In this document: positions 24,671 through 37,601 of the stretch, piece after piece | How positions within the stretch are numbered: the stretch's first letter is position 1 | Layout: the number at the start of each line of letters is the position of its first letter | DNA from: Perilla frutescens | Lineage: Eukaryota; Streptophyta; Magnoliopsida; Lamiales; Lamiaceae | Assembly: GCA_026008535.1 (NCBI GenBank) | Contig: BRKX01000002.1 | Span: forward strand, 59,331,170-59,395,169 | Direction of reading: 5' to 3' | Length of the DNA: 64,000 nucleotides | Made by a program: the position numbers and the translations under genes | The notes under the pieces: generated by a model | Databases searched by the model: none | What the model saw: only the letters and a program-made list of their open reading frames with translations | Told to the model about the DNA's origin: nothing

Positions 24671-26478
24671 ATGATCCTAATGATACTGTTAATGCTCCTA
24701 ATGACTTGCATGATGTGTCTGCTAGTGATCATTTCTTCTTCTGAACATGGTGTTGTGTCTGAAACTGAATCTGAACCTCAATCTTCTGATCATAGTAATC
24801 TGCAAAACTATCAACTTGCTAGGGACAGAGTTAGAAGACCTATTGTAAGACCCATAAGATATGTTGACTGCAACTTATTTGAGTTTGTTTACAATGTATA
24901 TGAGTGCCTAGATAGCAATGAACCTAAGACTTATAAACAGGCAATGAAAAATGCTAAGTCTGGTAAATGGCTTGTTGTTATGGAACATGAAATGAGATCC
25001 TTGCAGGTGAATAAAACTTAGGAACTTGTTCCTAAGCCTACTCATTGTTCAGTGGTTGATTGTAGGTGGCTTTACAAGATAAAGCCTGAACTGAATTCAG
25101 CAAGATACAAAGCCAGATTGGTGGCTAAAGGCTTCACTCAAAGAGGGGAATAGATTATACTGAAATTTTTGCTCATGTAGTTAAGTTTACAACTGTTCGC
25201 ATTATGCTTGCTCTTGTTGCTCAATATAATTGGGAATTAAAATAAATGAATATTACTACAACATTTCTTCATGGTGATTTAGATAAAACCTATCTACATT
25301 AATCAACCTGAAGGTTTTGTTGACTGTTCTAAACCTGATTATGTGTGTCTTTTAAGAAAGTACATGTATGGTTTAAAACAGTCCCCTAGGTAGTGGAATA
25401 TAAAATTTGATAATTGTATGAAATCTTTGAAGTTCATAAGAAGTGCATATGATCATTGCCTTTACTTTAAAGATGTGAATATTGTGCCTATGTTTCTGTT
25501 GATATATGTAGATGATATGTTGTTAGTAAGTCCCTGTAATGAAACTATAAAACATGTTCAAAAATGTCTTTATGATAATTTTGAGATGAAGGATTTAGGG
25601 GATGCCAAAAAGATTCTTGGCATGAGTATAATAAGGGATAGGAAGAATAACAAACTTGTTTTGAGTCAGTCAAGTTATGTTGAAAAGATATTAGCTAAGT
25701 TTGCTATGTCTGATGCTAAATCTGTCCCTGTTTCCCTTGCTTTCCATTTTGTCTTAAGTAAGGATCAGTCTCCTAAGACTGATTCTGAAATAAATGCTAT
25801 GAGAAAGGTGTCTTACTCCAATGCAATAGGATTTGTGATGTACCTTATAGTAAGTGCCAGGCCAAATATAGCCTATGCAGTTAGCTGCCTTAGCAGGTAT
25901 ATGTCTAACCCTAGTATGCCCCATTGGGAAGCTCTTAATTGGTTAATGAGGTATTTGAAACATTCTGTTAATGTGGGGGGCTCTGTTTCTCTAAGCATGT
26001 TAATGGGGGAGTTTTATCTGGTTATGTTGATTCCAATTATGCTAATGATAGGGACAATAGGAAGTCTACAACATCCTATGTGTTTACCTTGTGTGGATCT
26101 TGCATAAGTTGGAAGTCACAGTTACAACACATTGTTGCTTTGTCTACTACAGAGTCTGAATATGTTGCTATAATTGAATGCATGAAAGAGGCTATATGGC
26201 TTAAAGGTGTTATGTCTGAAATAGGTTTCTTAAAGGATAAAGTGACTGTGTTTTTATATAGTCAGTCTGCTATTCAGTTGTGCAAGAATCATGTCTTTCA
26301 TGATAGAACTAAACATATTGATGTGAGGTTTCATTTTATAAGAGATGTTGTAGATAAGCAACTTGTGTGTCTTGAAAAGATCCATACTGATTTAAATCCT
26401 GCTGATATAGGAACTAAGTGTCTTCTTGTTGAAAAGCATGTTTCCAGCATGAAAATTCTTAATTTTGATCCTGGTTAG
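24671..26478 (+). pseudogene. Reverse transcriptase and RNase H remnants of copia copy 2
   Basis: Copy of 10254-12061, with YVDD, LSTTESEY and YSQSAIQL and with the same stops between WLYKIKP and MYGLKQSPR. The substitution at the RNase H acidic site is shared with copy 1. Confidence 0.88.
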
Positions 26479-26897
26479 TTTGTTTTGCAGGTGATCCTTC
26501 TCTAATATGGAAGATGGGTTTCAACAATAATCAGAAGATTTCTATCTTACTTTGTGTGAGTTTAGAGGTTATAATTGTTGTTGAAGTTCCATCTTCTGTA
26601 CTAGACAAGGAAGAAGGTTACTTCTGTTATGGTTAGCAGTCACTTCTTACTTTGTGTATGATATGTGATTGTTACTGTAATAGAAGTAATGTGAACTAAG
26701 GTGATTGCCCCTGGTTATTGCCTTTGGTTAGTTTACCTCAGCTCTGACTTTGTGTTAGAGCATGGCCAAGACTGTGTGTCTGGTCTACCCCAAAATGTAG
26801 CTGTCTTTGTGATTCCTACATGGGGGTAATAGCGATGATGACAAAAGAACAAAGCTCCTTCACTGTGGAATAAACCCAAATGTGCCAAGGTGGAGAA

Positions 26898-27072
26898 TGT
26901 TAGAGTATATGGCTCATTTCTATTGGGCTTCTAATTATTCAGCATTGGGCCCAGACTGCCCGGCCCACCGAGAAACATCTCCCACAGCCTTAAGTCACCG
27001 ACCTATTTATTAGGTGCCTCACTCCGATTTACACACAGTTCTCATTTGAGTGTGTGAGCGGCTAGGGTTTTG

Positions 27073-27123
<51 letters not shown>

Positions 27124-27449
27124 ATCTGAGACGGTTATGTGTTCAGCTTTGTGCGATCCTTCATCTCTATCTCTTCTGTGTTCTTCCTACTGAGTGGTGA
27201 CCTTCATTCTCTGTGAGTGAGGGGGTTCTGGGGAGTGGTGCAACTCGAGTGGCGTTCGCTGGTGGTCTGAGGACTGTGCCGCCGTGGCAATTTTTGTGGT
27301 GTTCTCGGTAGTTGAAGGAGAAGTACTTGGTTCAAGTTCTGAGCTATTTGTCGGCTTCGATCTAGACTAGTAACTCTTTGGTTTGTTCCAGTTCCTTGCT
27401 GGAAGCTGTAATAGTTGGTAACGATCAAACGTTGTATAGATCCCTAACA
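26898..27449 (+). repeat. 3' LTR of copia copy 2 with GA microsatellite
   Basis: Copy of 12481-13034, with the GA run (about 27074-27119) two bases shorter. This is one of the few differences between the two blocks. Confidence 0.9.
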
Positions 27450-27485
27450 ACATGCTTATATACTAAATTCACGATTCAATACAAT

Positions 27486-27549
27486 TTTATCATTATATAA
27501 TTTTTTTTTCAATAACATTCATGTGCATCGCACATGTGTGATATACTAG
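27486..27549 (+). mobile_element. Helitron-like 3' terminus
   Basis: A 7-bp perfect stem with 3-nt loop, CATGTGC-ATC-GCACATG, occupies 27520-27536. Nine bases later comes CTAG (27546-27549), then T. A hairpin about 10 nt before a CTRR end followed by host T is the standard Helitron 3' end. The matching 5' TC end was not located. The element body may be IR1' (18205-19509), split from this end by block A'. Confidence 0.6.
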
Positions 27550-28035
27550 TTAAGTGGTATAAGTAGATAGCTAAATTAATTATGCATGACAATATTTGTC
27601 ACACCCCCATTCATATCTATAACAATCCCCAGTTGCTTTGCAACACGTACAACGCCCTCCGGTCCCAGGACACGGCCTCGTTCCGCAATCTCCCCCTTTC
27701 TTTACTACAATCTCCTTACTTTCATCTTCAATGCCTGTTACTCACCCACAACATATATGAAAGATTAATGTCACACACTCACACGTGACATAAATAAAAC
27801 CCAACTTTACTAAACTTTTTATTTATTCGATATGCAATACGAATATTAGTAATGAGCCATCTTTTTTTTATTGAAATACACAATCGATATATATTATGAT
27901 ATTATATAAATTAATCACATGTTCCAACTTCAAAAACTATTAAATTAAAATTAAACTCCTTTTTTTTTGGCATATACACAGCTTCAATGGTTGCATTTCG
28001 TAAATTAATTGAGACATGCATGAAGGCATATCTAA
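27550..28035. other. Spacer, no gene seen
   Basis: A short C-rich patch (27600-27730) gives overlapping frames of 60-68 codons with no family features. Nothing resembling missing CBS exons was found. Confidence 0.5.
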
Positions 28036-28410
28036 TACTCCCTCCTATTCAAAATATAAGTCGTTTGGAGTTGTTGCGCATATTTTAATAAATAATATTT
28101 TTACCCAATTTAACATTCATTAATATAATTTACATTTATAGCAATTCTAGGTATATTCCGTGAAAAACATAATAATTAGTCTCATAAGTGAGTAGATTCA
28201 TAAGTATAAATAAATAATGGTGAAAGTATTAAAGAAGAATGAATGATTAGTCTTGAAAGTGAGTACATTCATGAACCAAGTTAATTGAATTTTCATTAAT
28301 TTATGTGTTCACTAATCGGGGGTTAAATTGATAAGATTTTCCATAATGACTTATAATTTGCAAATAGTTAAAAGAGCCAAAAAGACTTATATTTTGAATA
28401 GGAGGGAGTA
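28036..28410. mobile_element. Stowaway-type MITE with TA duplication
   Basis: The 371-bp element 28038-28408 has terminal inverted repeats CTCCCTCCTATTCAAAATAT and its complement, flanked by TA (28036-28037 and 28409-28410). Terminal CTCCCTCC with TA is diagnostic of Stowaway/Tc1-mariner MITEs. It has no coding capacity. Confidence 0.9.
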
Positions 28411-28666
28411 TATGACATAATATTTTCCTATGATAACAATATACGACTCATGAAATTGAGATTCTTACATTGATAAGGCGTAAAGAGGGCAGCCAGCAAA
28501 GCACAAAGAAAAGAGAAGGAAATGGGCAATGCTAATAGAAGCGATTTCTAACCAAGAAAAAATATTGTGAGTTTTTTTTTTTTTTCTGCGTGTGATGACT
28601 GATGACGACTAAGGAGTTGCATTGGAATTTATAGTTGCAGAGAGGCACTCAACTTTGGTTAAAAAA

Positions 28667-28667
<1 letters not shown>

Positions 28668-28760
<93 letters not shown>
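28668..28760. repeat. (AAT)n microsatellite, about 31 units
   Basis: An uninterrupted ATA/AAT run of about 93 bp, unusually long and pure, so likely polymorphic in length. Confidence 0.97.
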
Positions 28761-28761
<1 letters not shown>

Positions 28762-29700
28762 GCGGCAGATTTTGGCTGTGATTTACATTTATTACCATAA
28801 TTAGTAATTACTATAAACTTGGATTTTAGTTTGACAAAATACTACTGTATGTAGCTACTGTCTACTAGCTATAAAAAAAAACAACATTTTGATTTTAAAA
28901 ATCAAAATTCGAATTCCACTCTATGTCAGCATTATTACTAATTATACTGTTCTCCGATTTTCAGTTATAAGAAAGAATGATTATTTATACAATACCTTAG
29001 TTAAGTACTTAAGTTACTGTTGTTTATACTTATTATATCATTATTGTGTATAATGACAAATATATAACGTAAATCAATAATAATTTCTAAGTTTTTTTAT
29101 TGGATTTGAGTGAATTTTTTTTAAATTGTCAATTTAACCATATTTTTGTCAAAATTAAGTTAATTGTGATAACAAGGTTTAAAGTTTGACAGAAATGTGT
29201 GTGAGATCGTTTTATTGATCAAAATATATAGGGCATGTGAAGATATAAATTTAAACTCATATTCGATAGCATATTTATAATTTTGTTGGTGTTTAATTAT
29301 TTTTGGATCCAAGTCTTGACCCGCACGCACAAGACTTTTTTTTTCTTTCTGGTGTAATGTTTTCCTTTTGTCAATATTTTATTATATTATTCTTTGCTGT
29401 ATGTAGTCAAGTAAATGTATGTAAAAAGGCCATATTATGATATCAACACGTTACAAAATGTGTAATTAATGTTTTATACTTTAATGTACAATATCATAAT
29501 TTGTTTGTTTCATGATCGACTAAGAACTAATGCCATAATTGCATATTATTAATGCAATATGTGCGTGTGACATCATGATCTAGCCAATAACTTTTAATGA
29601 TGTCTGATTGACTGAGATTCCAAGAGCTCTTTAATGGCGATTCTATTCACAAACCTTCTATTTTTCTCAATAAAACTCTCAAAATTATTTAAAATATAAA

Positions 29701-29976
29701 TACTCCCCCGTCCCAATTATATAGGTCATTTTCTACTCACACATAGATTAAAAATATTTATGAAAATAAGATATAAAAGCTAAACTTTCAAGATTACCCC
29801 CTATTTAAGATTTAAAACTCTCATAAAAATAAGTGGTTAATTTTTAATTTCTAAAATCTAACATAGGTGAATTTGTACATTACTGTGAAAAATAATATTA
29901 ACTATAGTAATAAGATTATCTAATTGAGACATTCCAAAATAGTAATAAGGACAATATAATTGGAACGAAGAGAGTA
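29701..29976. mobile_element. Stowaway-type MITE, diverged
   Basis: 29703-29974 starts CTCCCCCGTCCCAATTATAT and ends with an imperfect complement (ATATAATTGGAACGAAGAGAG), with TA on both sides. It is shorter and more diverged than the copy at 28038. Confidence 0.8.
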
Positions 29977-30672
29977 TAATTTTTTAGACATGTTGTCCCT
30001 GTATCCCCCTAATTATTTAAAAGATAACAAAATAAAGTACAACCCCCATGTATAGCCCTACTAAAACTTATAGAAAAAATAAAATACAACTCTCATTGTA
30101 TAACTTTCACTACTTAAAACTCCAGTATTACCAACTATCCTTATTCTTGTTCTTAAGTTATCTTAGTCTTATTTCTCTTAAATGAAAACTCCACTGAAAT
30201 AAAGTACATCCCAATATATAATCCTGCTACTTAAAAAATTATAACAAAATTCATGACATATTTTTGCATTGTCTGATTAGTTCCTAAAACATGTTTCAAG
30301 CATTACGCATTTATCGATCAACTTACATTATTTTTAATAATTAGTATTTTATTAACTAATGGGGATTGAATGATAAATATTTTTTATTCATTTTTTAGTT
30401 GAAATATTTTTTCAGTCGTATATCATAGCACACCATGACAACATTCTTCACAAGCTGCACAATAGTATAGTTTATCCTCGAAAATATATAACACGTCCTA
30501 TTATTATATAATCAAACTTTATAAAAATCCTCCTATAATCGAATTAATAGTATCTCTATTGTGTCCACCAAACAATGTACATATCATGAATCATGAATAT
30601 ATTAAATAAGTAGTGATTGAGACCTTTGTTGAATAGGGCAATAAATTAAAAGCATTTGTCTTGAGTAGTGCT
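29977..30672. other. AT-rich spacer, no gene seen
   Basis: No coding or RNA feature could be supported here. Confidence 0.5.
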
Positions 30673-32206
30673 ATCTTAAGTAAAACTGTTAAAACGGGCT
30701 AGGCCCGACCGTCTCCAACCTCATATTAGATGGGTAAGACTTTAATTTTTAGGCCCGCTGATATGGCAGGTCTAGATGGGTAAGCCCGCTGCAGACCGAG
30801 GGTTTTTTTATTTTTTTTAATAATTTAATATGGATATTAAAAATCCTAGCCTATCTAAAGAGTGAACTAAGTGCCGATCCATTCCAGACTAGGGTTGTAA
30901 ACAAATCAAATAATTTTGGTTCGGTTCGATATTCGATTTGATTTTTTGATATTCGAATTTGGAAATTTGTGATTCGAATACAAATACAAATACTTTTTCT
31001 GATTCGATTAGTTATCAAATTCAAACTCAAAATCATGATATTCGATTCGATATTTAAAAATATTCGATTCGATTTATGTTTATATATATATATAAACATA
31101 TATATATATAATGGATTTTGATATATAAATATCCAATAATCTAATGGTCCGGCAAATGAGATGACTTAATACAATATATATATATATATATATAAACTAA
31201 ATTAAGAAATAAAATTAAACAAAAATAATCCCAATACGTACCTAATTGTTTATTAGGTAAAATATTGGTTTAAAATATTATTTTAGGAAATTTTCTTCAA
31301 AATTGCGAATCGAATCGAATAGTGTAAAACTAAGGAAATTTTGAATCAAATCGAATCGTATTATATGTTTATAATACATTTAAAAAAAATCGAATCGAAT
31401 ATTTACGAATATCTTATCGAATCGAATACGAATAAAAAAAAATATTCGAAGTCGAATCGAATATGCAACAATTTTTTCGAATCGAATCGAATACATAGAT
31501 ATTCGCTTCGATTCGATTCGTTTACAACCCTATTCCAGACTAGCAGCAACACAGGTTACACATCTTTTTTTTTTTCCTTCTCCATTTCGGCTTCCTTACT
31601 CAATCTCCAGGCAATCACTCACTCCTTCATTCATTTTTTTTGTTGTTGTTGACGCTCATTAACATTTTTTACCAAAGTTAAAAAAGAAGGAAATTGATTT
31701 CGTGGATTTTTCTTTCTCGATCTTTTCAGTTTGAATCTATCATCTATATATCCAATTACATATTTAAGAACTCAAAATATTTTTAAAATTCTAAAAGCTG
31801 ATAACTTTTCAGCATAACTTTGCTAAAACAAAGCTTAAAATCTATATGGTACGAATTATATAATTCAGATTGGATATTTTAATATAAAAAAAAAACAAGA
31901 CAGCGCGAGTTCTTGTAATTAGATAATAAGATTTTTTTTTTCAATATAATTATTGAGATTTCCATATTTCTCACATCTTTCCTATTGGTAGATTGTGGGG
32001 GATTTTTGAATTTCTGCGTCAAGCTTAAAGTTCCCCAAAAAAAAATCAAATTAAAGCAAAAAAAAAAAAAAAAGCCCACGAGCTGACGGGCAAGCCTATC
32101 AACCTGGGGTTTTTGGCGGGCGCGAGTAGGGTTTCATATTTCAGACCCGTCAGCTTGGCGACTAAAATACGGGATTTTCAAGCCGCAGCCCGGGTTCAAT
32201 CTTAAG
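30673..32206. mobile_element. hAT-like element with 8-bp duplication, hosting a nested element
   Basis: ATCTTAAG occurs at 30673-30680 and 32199-32206. The enclosed ends are degenerate inverted repeats rich in CGGGC (left TGTTAAAACGGGCTAGGCCC; right reverse complement TGAACCCGGGCTGCGGC), in the style of hAT termini that read TGTCAAAACGGGC. The size is 1518 bp, or 877 bp without the nested element. No transposase is present. The ends are too eroded for certainty. Confidence 0.5.
30881..31541. mobile_element. 641-bp TIR element with 10-bp duplication (MULE-type MITE), nested
   Basis: The element 30891-31531 starts AGGGTTGTAAAC and ends GTTTACAACCCT, flanked by the exact 10-mer ATTCCAGACT (30881-30890 and 31532-31541). 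A duplication of 9-11 bp points to the Mutator superfamily. The inside is filled with degenerate ATTCGATTCGA / TCGAATCGAAT repeats in both orientations, so single strands could fold extensively. Confidence 0.85.
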
Positions 32207-35200
32207 CTCTTTTGATGTGTAATATTCTTTGGGCTTCAAAACTGGTTAGATATTTTGTTTGTCCCATTATCTCTTTACGGGCCCAAATAATCATTTTATT
32301 CACATTTGATGGTGAAATGAGGTTTTAATTAGGAAGCAGTTCAAATGATGCTGATTTTTTCCTTATCAGGAAAGTTAAAGACCGAACCATAGTCATTTGT
32401 TACGGTTGCATTATCCACGAACTTCCTATTTCATTTGATTACGAATTAAATTACAACCTACATTTTCAGCGAAATAAGTGTTTCTTAAAATAGAGGACCC
32501 AATTTCAATGTTCTTCCATCCAAATAATCCATCCAACGTTACCAGTTTCGTACAATATTAATTATTATCGCACAATGTATTGACTATAATAATTGAACCT
32601 AGCACTATTATGCAGGAGTTGGTCTATCCAATTTTCTTAAGAGTTCGAAGATATGGAGTGACCAATCACCCATGTAAGAACTAACTTTCGACTACATACA
32701 TAATTTATATATTTTTTTATGACGAGAGTAACCCGTAGTTGTTACCTTGAGAGAGAGTACGCACTAAATGAATCTCACTCTTGTACAATAACATGCAATC
32801 CACATAAAAGATGTAAATCAGGTATGACAGACTGACACCTAACAGTGTTGGTAATATTAGCATATATACTTATTAGCACATTCAAATAACTTTAATGACA
32901 ACATAATATGATTTTTTTGATATAATATTACAAATATAGATATATGACATTTTTAAATTTACAGGCAGAGTAATGACACTCCAAATAGAATATTTTTGTC
33001 TGGATTCATAACTGCTACACATCTAGTATGAGCGATGTCTAAGTAGATATCATGTGAATCGTTATGTACATTCAATTGAGGTTGGAATAATTTTTTGATA
33101 AATTCAACCAAGTTTAATTATGTTTATTCATTTGGATTCAAGAAGTAATGCTCCCTTTTTTAAAAAAGTTTTCATACAATAATGACTTCATACAAAGACA
33201 TTAAAGGTGAAATAAATTTGTTCTAAAAAAACAAGAAAAAGAAACAAATTTGGCAACTATGAAGCCATAGGAGTGTAGGACAGCTGGGCAACGGTTGACA
33301 AGGATTAAGTATAGAAACAGACGCATCAAAATAAAAGATAATATTTATTATGCAATTAAAGTAATGTCCGTACTATGAGAGCGCCGCCTTGCAGCTATAA
33401 ATTTGAAATTTCACATTAATTTCATAAATTATTTTTGAAATTTGAAATGGTTCTTTTCTACTTTGTCCGGTCATTGTAATTCAGTAGTCTCTAGATGTTA
33501 TTCTATCATTTTAATTTTATTTTAAAAAAAGTGTCATTTTATAAATTCGAGACAGAAAATTCACATATTTCACATATTTACTCTCATTGAATGCATTCAA
33601 ATATCTATATTTAACTCACTTAATGTATTCACACAATAGTGTTTTAGGTAATTTGATTAATTTATTAATTTGTGTGCATTCATCCAAAATGAAATTTATA
33701 TGAAAACTGAGGGAGTAGCATTTAATTTTTTTAGTAATAAAATATATAAATGATTATTGTCAAGAATGATTAGATTGCTAATATTTTAATAAAATATGGA
33801 TTGGATTTGGAGGAGAGTTTGCGCCCAAAAAAATGGTTTTTATGAAATCGCGGTTAATTGTAAATCGACCCATTCTTCTTTTCATACATATTAACACATG
33901 TGACGCACATGAAAAAATAAATCCACACATAATTAAATTTACTATCATCTATCTGTTTACCTATTAAAACTAAATAATTGTTACATTTTAAGGATTATTG
34001 ATTAGGAATAGATTAAGAAGACAGAAAATTTAATATTTAATTTATTTAATATACGTGATCGTGGTTCATTATTTACTATTCCATTGAGGTAGTCTCTTTT
34101 TTTTTTGTCCCCTATTTTCCAAAGAGTCAATTCGAAATGGGAATTAGATGTTTAATTATTTTAACATTTTTATGATTTGCGACATTGAGGACTGAGCTGA
34201 ATAGCACCAAAATGTATTGTTCGAATCTTAATTTAAGTTTTAATCCATCGTCAAAAATCACGCACATCAATACAGATACCCTAACTATTTGGGTTTAACT
34301 TTTCGATGATGTTCAACTTTTCAATCGGTTAAACTGTCTTAAAAGGTGCATATTTTCTTTTTATTAATACAATTATTTAGTCTCCGTTGGTCGTTAGATT
34401 ATTTCTAGGAAATATCTTTTGTTCAAAAATTAAAAAAAAAAACAATTAGGACTCAAACGAAAATTCTTCGAGATATGATTTTACATAGCCACAATTCATG
34501 TCCATTGGTAAAATTCATTGTTTTTTTTAAAGAAAGAGAACAAAAAAGATTAATGTGGTTCGAAAATAACATTTTCCTTATGGCGATGGAATCAAAATTG
34601 GCAAATTAAGAATTTGTTTGTTTTTTTAAGCCTTAATTTATGATGCTCGAATTAGTGGTTGGAGACTTGGAGTTGGTTGGTTCATTGGTTGGGTGGTACT
34701 TTTAATAATTGATATATTACTTATCTAACTAATAATAAAACATATGGTTCTGTGTTAATTAGTAATAATGTAATTAACAAAACAGTCAAATGGCCTGTGC
34801 GGCAGTATAATTAATTATGGGGTGTTGGTTTAATCATATTAGATGATGTACAATTTTTTATTTGACTTTTAGTATACATTTATTCTCATTTAGAGAAAAT
34901 ACACATTTGACATATATTTTCAATTACAATATCACAAAATGTATGTTAGACGGGTCAAGACCCATCAGGTAGTACTCATGTCTATATTTAAATTCATATC
35001 AAATGATATATTTATATTTTTAGTGTTTGGTTATCTTTGGATCTCAATATCCACTTAGATTGTAACAAAGACTAATATTTATCAAACGTATATTAAGCCT
35101 TTAAGAAAATGTTTTCCCTTAATGTATGAACGTCAATATCATGTGTGGGGGGCTATCTAGCTAGTGACAAAATTAAAAATGAAATTAAATTTTATCAATA

Positions 35201-37595
35201 CTAAATATTTTGAGATATAATATATCTAAAAACTTATTTGTAGTGACAAAGGATGACAGCTCATTGCACCTTATCGAATTAACCAAACATAAGAAATAAT
35301 AAATTGGTAGGTATTCTTGTAAACAAATTAAACCATCTCTACGATAGTAGGTTTATGTGATTTAATTGTATGTGCAGCCCGTGACAGGATAAGCATCTAG
35401 ATAAATATTTAGTGGCCTAATAATTTAAGTGTCGTCAACTATGCTGTGGGACCTACACGATAGTATAATACACTATTTTCTGAATGGGCGTTCCAGATTA
35501 ATTATAAGTTTTATCTGTTACGACTTGCGACTATTGTCGTAGTAATAACAAAAACACGGTGATAACAATTACGACAACTTTCAAAATATGTAACTTCAAG
35601 CAAATTCTTTTAGATATATGCAATTGCTATTGTCACAAAATCTTTCAATTTAAAAGGTGAGGGCAGTAAGATTCTAAATATTTTTTTTTTGAGTGATAAT
35701 TTTAATAATTAATTTCTCACTCATTAAAAATTAATTTTTAGAAAATAAAAGCACTACGAATATCTATTATAAATATATATTAATTTTACGTTATTTAATT
35801 CATTCAAAATTTAAATATTTTAAAAAATTTAAAAATGAAATTAAATGAATCACGACTCACTTTATTAAATCTAATTTTTCAACCGACAATATAAATAGAT
35901 TTAGTGAGTGTCCTGAGGTTTTCTAAAAACATAGATAATCAAATATTTTCACTAGTCTCTTCTAATTCTCTAAAGAGGCTAACCGTAAATAAATGGAAGT
36001 ATAGGGGTCAAAGTGAAAACGTTGCAATCAATGAGAGCTGTGCGAGGACCGAAAGCTACTCGCCCACGGATTACAAATTTACAATTACAATGCCAAAGGC
36101 CCAAAGCATAAGGAAAGTGGCAGACACCGAAAAGCAGATTCACACACATATATATGGTACATATTTATATTTTAATTTATCTATTATTTAAGAGAGAGAA
36201 ACAGAGGATAGTTGCGCTATAAAAAAAAAAGAAGAAGAGAGAGAGAGAGAGAGAGAGAGAGTGGGGCTGTGGATTATGGATAAGAGCGGCACCAAAATTT
36301 TGGCCCACTTGCCCAAAATTTTTCACTCTAGATAATATTTCATTTCACTACTAAGTATTACGTCATACTCATGTAATGTTAATTTTTAATGGGATAATGG
36401 TTTAGGATCCTCAATTATTCCTCCTCAACAAATTGGTTCCAACTCGTACGGATCATCGAGCGGTTAAAGCTACAAAATTACATTATGGTAGTCTCATGTC
36501 AGATGAGTCAAAATATACTTAACGGTCTTAATTTAGATTTTGATCCAATTTATTATTTGAGATGAGCTAATGATGAAATGAGATAGCGTAAGATCATAAT
36601 ATGTATTACTTTCAAATTTCAATAACACCCTTAAATGTGAGTAGACATATGAATTACACTAATAAATAAAAAATAAAATAAAAATTGTACACCTTCAAAT
36701 AGAGGCGTCAAGGTACCCTTGTCAATAAAAAATGAAAATATAAAAAAAATTGATTTATATACGAGTACTGTTTGATGAATTTTAAAAATACAATAAAAAA
36801 CTAAAAAAATTAATGTACGCAATCTTGAAAAACGGTTGCTAGTTATTCTCTGGGGGAAAAAAAAAGAATATAAGTATTGCTTGACATGTTAATGGACTGA
36901 CGTAATTTTTTTATGTTCCTCTTTAGTTTTTAGTGATTGCAAATCAAAATTTAGGATAACTTTTGGGAAAATTAAACAATTATTATAAATTAGAATTTGT
37001 GAAAACAATTATTCTTCTACAGCCTCAAACATTGTGATTACATTTTCAGCAACGAGCGCAACCCATTTTACGAGTTACAATTTATTTTGGGCACAATAAA
37101 GTTTTAATTCGTCCAGTCTTGAATTAGGAGGAAAGTTTGCTAAATCTTAATTAGATCGAGATTCCACTAATCAGATAATTCCTCTAGATAGTATTATAAT
37201 TCATTTATACATTATTGTCATATTATTCTAAAATTCTAATGATGGTAGATTGGTATCTCAAAACATGTTATTGAAATAAATCTCAATAATACATATACAC
37301 ACGCTATAAACTGAAATGATAACTCAAAAAAAAAAATGATTCCATGAAATTTATTGAAATAGAGGAACAATATCCCAAAATAGGTAACTACTATATTTAT
37401 ATATATTTGAGCATTTGACTTGGTAAGAGCACGAAAATATACTTAAAAACTATAATATCCTTAATTGGTGAGAGTAATTAAGTTTAAATAGGAATGAAGA
37501 AAGTAATAATCCCAATAGTTTAGCGTTAACCCTATGATTTGACGCATTAAAAAACAATATTAGGAAAAGGGTGATTATCTCTTTTACTCACCAGC
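32207..37595. other. Gene-free spacer, 5.4 kb
   Basis: AT-rich with no host exon or RNA gene recognised. A (GA)n run lies at 36237-36261. A possible MITE remnant ends ACTGAGGGAGTA near 33700, but no partner terminus was found. Short frames here lack family features. Confidence 0.5.
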
Positions 37596-37601
37596 TCTTG
37601 T

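Larger units (their letters stand above)
21612..27449 (+). mobile_element. Decayed Ty1/copia retrotransposon (copy 2)
   Basis: Same element as 7195-13034, with the same imperfect target duplication ATATG / ACATG and identical lesions in every domain. Sharing private stops and frameshifts shows that it arose by duplication of the host segment and not by a second retrotransposition. Confidence 0.95.
19510..27485 (+). repeat. Block A', second copy of the 8-kb direct duplication
   Basis: Same content as 5093-13070. Its flanks carry TTTTA on both sides (19506-19510 and 27485-27489), which could be a 5-bp target duplication or microhomology at the breakpoints. On the left it starts inside the CACTA-like palindrome, so the palindrome is halved here but whole in copy 1. 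That makes copy 2 the likely derived one. Confidence 0.93.

Noticed and set aside
7195..27449. Two independent copia insertions
   Set aside because: Identical lesions, identical imperfect target duplication and matching flanks show one insertion later copied with its surroundings.
32726..32840. GAGTAACCCGTAGTTGTTACC-type segment that resembles a dispersed plant repeat
   Set aside because: No ends or target duplication could be found, so no element is called.
33480..33712. Possible third Stowaway MITE ending ACTGAGGGAGTA
   Set aside because: The left terminus could not be matched and the TA flanks are unclear.
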